64,000 nt of DNA from Bacillus sp. UNC438CL73TsuS30. GTDB taxonomy: Bacteria; Bacillota; Bacilli; Bacillales; Cytobacillaceae. Below the pieces are notes generated by a model. That model made no database searches. It had not been told where the DNA came from and was given only the letters and a program-made list of their open reading frames with translations. Positions 61,420 to 64,000 of the stretch are shown here, piece by piece (the first letter of the stretch is position 1; each line of letters begins with the position of its first letter). The position numbers and the translations under genes are program-made. The stretch is from contig NZ_AXVA01000005.1 of the NCBI RefSeq assembly GCF_000482325.1, positions 323,653 through 387,652 of the forward strand, in the 5' to 3' direction.

Positions 61420-62529
61420 TTATTTCGTCACTTTTTCTTCTTCAGCCTTTTTCCTGAAATATTCTTCTGCGACTTGGTCTATTTCTTTTTTCAATTCTTC
61501 GACCATTTGGTCCTCTGGAACTTTACGGACGATTTCGCCTTTTCTAAATAACAGTCCTTCACCGCGCGCACCGGCAATCCCGATATCAGCTTCACGTGCC
61601 TCACCAGGACCATTGACAGCACATCCAAGCACAGAAACCTTGATAGGCGCCTTAATGTTCTGAATATATTCTTCCACTTCATTAGCAATACTAATTAAGT
61701 CGATTTCAATCCTTCCACATGTAGGACAAGAAATCAGTGTTGCGGCATTGGAGGAAAGTCCAAATACCTTTAAAAGTTCTCTTGCTACTTTGACCTCTTC
61801 AACAGGGTCCGCACTTAAAGATACTCGAAGGGTGTTTCCAATCCCTTTGTTGATGATTGCTCCTAATCCAGCTGCACTTTTCACTGTTCCGGAAAAGAGT
61901 GTCCCCGATTCTGTAATCCCTAAATGAAGTGGATAATCAAAAGCACGAGCCGCTTTTTCATATGCTTCAATTGCAAGATTGACATCAGATGCTTTCATGG
62001 AAACAATGATGTCGTGGAAATCGAGATCTTCAAGAATTTTGATATGATGGAGGGCGCTTTCGACCATTCCATCAGCAGTTGGATAGCCGTATTTTTCAAT
62101 GATTCGCTTTTCAAGAGAACCAGCGTTCACACCGATCCGGATTGGAATCCCCCGTTCTTTTGCCGCTTTTACAACAGCTTCAACTTTTTCTCGCTTTCCA
62201 ATATTACCTGGATTGATACGGATTTTATCTGCTCCGCCTTCAATCGCCTTTAATGCCAATTTATAATCAAAATGGATGTCAACTACAAGCGGAATATTAA
62301 TTCTTTTTTTAATTTCAGATATAGCATTGGCAGCACGCTCATCCGGACAAGCTACCCTGACAATTTGACATCCGGCTTCCTCTAGTCGCTTGATTTCGGC
62401 TACAGTAGCCTCAACATCATGCGTTTTAGTGGTTGTCATACTTTGTATAATGATTTCATTGTTTCCGCCAATCGTTAAATTACCGACTTTAATTGGGCGG
62501 GTTTTCGTACGATGTATAATTTCACTCAC
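61420..62529 (-). CDS. ispG: 4-hydroxy-3-methylbut-2-en-1-yl diphosphate synthase (flavodoxin)
   Basis: Penultimate step of the MEP pathway (369 residues, YqfY). It has a TIM barrel and a C-terminal [4Fe-4S] domain with cysteines in [13 protein letters not shown] and [12 protein letters not shown]. The GTG at 62527-62529 follows AAAGGAGCG. It produces the substrate of ispH, encoded 7 kb away on the same strand. Confidence 0.95.
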   Translation of the reverse strand: MSEIIHRTKTRPIKVGNLTIGGNNEIIIQSMTTTKTHDVEATVAEIKRLEEAGCQIVRVACPDERAANAISEIKKRINIPLVVDIHFDYKLALKAIEGGADKIRINPGNIGKREKVEAVVKAAKERGIPIRIGVNAGSLEKRIIEKYGYPTADGMVESALHHIKILEDLDFHDIIVSMKASDVNLAIEAYEKAARAFDYPLHLGITESGTLFSGTVKSAAGLGAIINKGIGNTLRVSLSADPVEEVKVARELLKVFGLSSNAATLISCPTCGRIEIDLISIANEVEEYIQNIKAPIKVSVLGCAVNGPGEAREADIGIAGARGEGLLFRKGEIVRKVPEDQMVEELKKEIDQVAEEYFRKKAEEEKVTK

Positions 62530-62620
62530 GTGGAATTCGCTCCTTTAAATTGGAATTCGAATAATAAGTCAATTAATTTTATCAGTCTCCTACTAATTTT
62601 GACAAGATAAATGGTTTTAT

Positions 62621-62667
62621 CCTGATTACTTAGATTAATCAGAACCTGATTAATTTGAGTAATCAGG
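62621..62667 (-). repeat. 47-nt nested hairpin between yqfZ and ispG
   Basis: The outer arms CCTGATTACT/AGTAATCAGG and inner arms ATTAATCAG/CTGATTAAT are separated by a 3-bp step with two G-U pairs, giving a 22-bp stem and a 3-nt loop. It includes the yqfZ stop codon. No T tract follows. Confidence 0.8.
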
Positions 62668-62976
62668 AAATTGATAGGTAGCACCAACTTGAATTTTTTC
62701 AGGTGAAAATCCGGGATTGAGAAGCTTAAAATCTTTTACCAATTCGGTAATTGAAACGGGAAGAGGCTTCTGTAATTGATGTTCAACAATAGAAATGACG
62801 GTTTCACCCGGTTCAACACTTGCTTGAAAGGATGGGATATCTGATTTTGGTGAACTAGTTTCTGTTTTTGCCTCAACAGTTTGAATTGCTTCGCTAGGCA
62901 AGGTACCGACCGTTAAGTCAATGTATATAACATATATAATCAGCGCAGTAAGCACAAGACCTAATAACTTTTTCAT
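62650..62976 (-). CDS. yqfZ: LysM-like sporulation protein YqfZ
   Basis: A 108-residue protein with an N-terminal signal or anchor segment (KKLLGLVLTALIIYVIYIDL), a variable linker, and a LysM-like C-terminal domain (VEPGETVISIVEHQL to GATYQFPDY). In B. subtilis yqfZ also precedes ispG and is linked to sporulation. Peptidoglycan binding is inferred from the domain. The ATG at 62976 follows GGAGGCATG. Confidence 0.85.
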   Translation of the reverse strand: MKKLLGLVLTALIIYVIYIDLTVGTLPSEAIQTVEAKTETSSPKSDIPSFQASVEPGETVISIVEHQLQKPLPVSITELVKDFKLLNPGFSPEKIQVGATYQFPDYSN

Positions 62977-63037
62977 TTGTACATGCCTCCAAAAAGGAAA
63001 GTTTGTACATCCTATGCTTGTCCACTTTTAATTAGAC

Positions 63038-63064
63038 CAAAAAACACACCAAACATGGTGTGTT
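63038..63064 (-). terminator. Terminator for yqgB (leftward)
   Basis: AACACACCA/TGGTGTGTT arms overlap the yqgB stop and are T-rich in the leftward direction. Confidence 0.75.
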
Positions 63065-63836
63065 AATTGATTTTTTTCGGTTTTGGGGTTTCATTAATGG
63101 CTAAATATAACACAATGATGATGACAAACCAGTTAATTAAAAAGCTGTTTGGTACAGAGGTCTTTAATGTAGCCATAATGGTGAAGAATATGGTCGGTAA
63201 TGTTTCACTATAAGCAGCCATTCTCCATAAATGCCGGTAATTTAATTTTCTCCCTAGAAGGTTTTTTAATGCTAATCCAATAAAGGCTAGAACGGAAACC
63301 TCAATAAAACTTGCCGCACTTGAAAATAAATAAATTAAAAGAGCAGCAATCGGAATAATAATCGTTTTCATATCGTCTAAAGCTTGAATGAAGTCCATTA
63401 AATCATTTTGAGTTACGTGTAATCCTTGAAGCATTGAATAAGGATAGGTTTGGACCTCTCCTCCGGAGGCTAATACAAACTCGTCCTTTAATAAGGCAAA
63501 GGCATTTTCTTCATCGGCAACATCCTTTTCAGAGACAGCTCCTGTCGGATCAAGCATGATGGAGAATTGATTTTTATTGATGGTAATGGGAACTTTCGTA
63601 TCTGCATTAAGTTTGCCGTTCTTAATTTCAAATGAAGGAATTTCATCTTTAATAACAGTCCTTGCCGTGTCAATTCCGTTTGCAAGGGAAGTACTTAAAT
63701 AATAGACAGACGGGAGAATAGAAATGAAAGTAAGGAAAAATACATATAAGATTGTTTTTCCAATACCCTGAAACCGAAATAGGGCTATATCCTTAGGGGA
63801 ATATAAACTTTTATAAAATTGTTTAAAAATATTCAT
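63063..63836 (-). CDS. yqgB: DUF1189 membrane protein YqgB
   Basis: A 257-residue membrane protein. An N-terminal amphipathic stretch (FKQFYKSLYSPKDIALFR) precedes the first membrane segment (about residues 29-50), a long extracytoplasmic region (about 55-150), and a cluster of three or four membrane segments. It matches the DUF1189/YqgB family. Function unknown. I use the ATG at 63834-63836 behind AAAGGTGGT; a GTG at 63845 is part of that site. Confidence 0.85.
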   Translation of the reverse strand: MNIFKQFYKSLYSPKDIALFRFQGIGKTILYVFFLTFISILPSVYYLSTSLANGIDTARTVIKDEIPSFEIKNGKLNADTKVPITINKNQFSIMLDPTGAVSEKDVADEENAFALLKDEFVLASGGEVQTYPYSMLQGLHVTQNDLMDFIQALDDMKTIIIPIAALLIYLFSSAASFIEVSVLAFIGLALKNLLGRKLNYRHLWRMAAYSETLPTIFFTIMATLKTSVPNSFLINWFVIIIVLYLAINETPKPKKIN

Positions 63837-63936
63837 AATGACCACCTTTATATTGATTCACCATTCTATTGTAGCCGCTTAAAGCGTTATATACAAGAAT
63901 GATCAAAGTTAACAAAGGTAAATTGAATATTCCCGC

Positions 63937-64000
63937 TTAATTAATTCCGCAAATTTCATGTTTACAATTCTGGCAGTCAACCTCTTGTTTCAGGTAACTT
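63937..64000 (-). CDS. Possible 3' end of a Cys-containing gene, cut by the window
   Basis: A leftward frame enters from the right edge and ends at a TAA at 63937-63939. The visible end reads KQEVDCQNCKHEICGIN, suggestive of a metal-binding tail (CxxC and a further Cys). Too short to assign. It could also be chance. Confidence 0.3.
   Translation of the reverse strand, partial: SYLKQEVDCQNCKHEICGIN

Overview
The window is 64 kb of AT-rich chromosome from an endospore-forming, probably naturally transformable member of the Bacillaceae. The gene order closely follows the Bacillus subtilis yqeG-to-yqgB segment. Spore genes (sda, gpr, yqxA, yqfC, yqfD, vrrA/yqfQ, yqfZ) and the comE locus are present, and nearly all genes are intact. 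I see no prophage, insertion sequence, CRISPR array, rRNA or tRNA gene. The repeat types suggest the wider Bacillus/Neobacillus group, but the species cannot be fixed from this sequence alone.

Layout. 1-4.1 kb: a cut-off lipoprotein gene, an M3 oligoendopeptidase, and divergent pssA and psd for phosphatidylethanolamine synthesis. 4.1-4.6 kb: sda with a cluster of DnaA boxes upstream. 4.6-9.7 kb: yqeG-yqeH-aroE-yhbY-nadD-yqeK-rsfS-yqeM, for ribosome assembly, shikimate and NAD synthesis. 9.7-14.3 kb: comER divergent from comEA-comEB-comEC (DNA uptake). 14.3-18 kb: yqzM, holA, rpsT, gpr, yqxA. 18-21 kb: lepA, hemW. 21-29.3 kb: the CIRCE-controlled heat-shock group hrcA-grpE-dnaK-dnaJ-prmA-rsmE-mtaB, then deoC. 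30.1-30.8 kb: a gene-free stretch with degenerate repeats about 50 bp apart. 30.8-37.5 kb: Na/Pi cotransporter, rpsU-yqeY, nfeD-floA-yqfB, yqfC-yqfD-phoH. 37.7-43.3 kb: yqfF/pgpH-ybeY-dgkA-cdd-era-yqzL-recO. 43.4-50.4 kb: glycine T-box, glyQS, ccpN-ppsR, a decayed yqxD, dnaG-sigA. 50.9-57.9 kb: cccA, trmK-yqfO, ispH, vrrA, cshB-nfo, yqfT. 58-60.2 kb: znuC-znuB-zur. 60.2-64 kb: yqfW, yqfX, ispG, yqfZ, yqgB and a cut-off reading frame.

The genes support macromolecular synthesis: ribosome assembly and tRNA modification (yqeH, yhbY, rsfS, era, ybeY, rsmE, prmA, mtaB, trmK, lepA), replication and transcription (dnaG, sigA, holA, recO, nfo), protein folding (dnaK system), isoprenoids (ispG, ispH) and sporulation checkpoints (sda).

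I found no convincing new multi-gene system. The points most worth following are differences from the usual gene order and non-coding structure: a decayed yqxD before dnaG; no spoIIP between gpr and yqxA; a 185-bp structured repeat before glyQS with a 42-bp remnant of the same repeat before aroE; repeat clusters with about 50-bp spacing; a terminator-like hairpin that contains the yqfC ribosome site; a 22-bp-stem hairpin between yqfZ and ispG; a znuCB-zur unit with a degenerate Zur-like operator; and a short NfeD lacking its protease domain.
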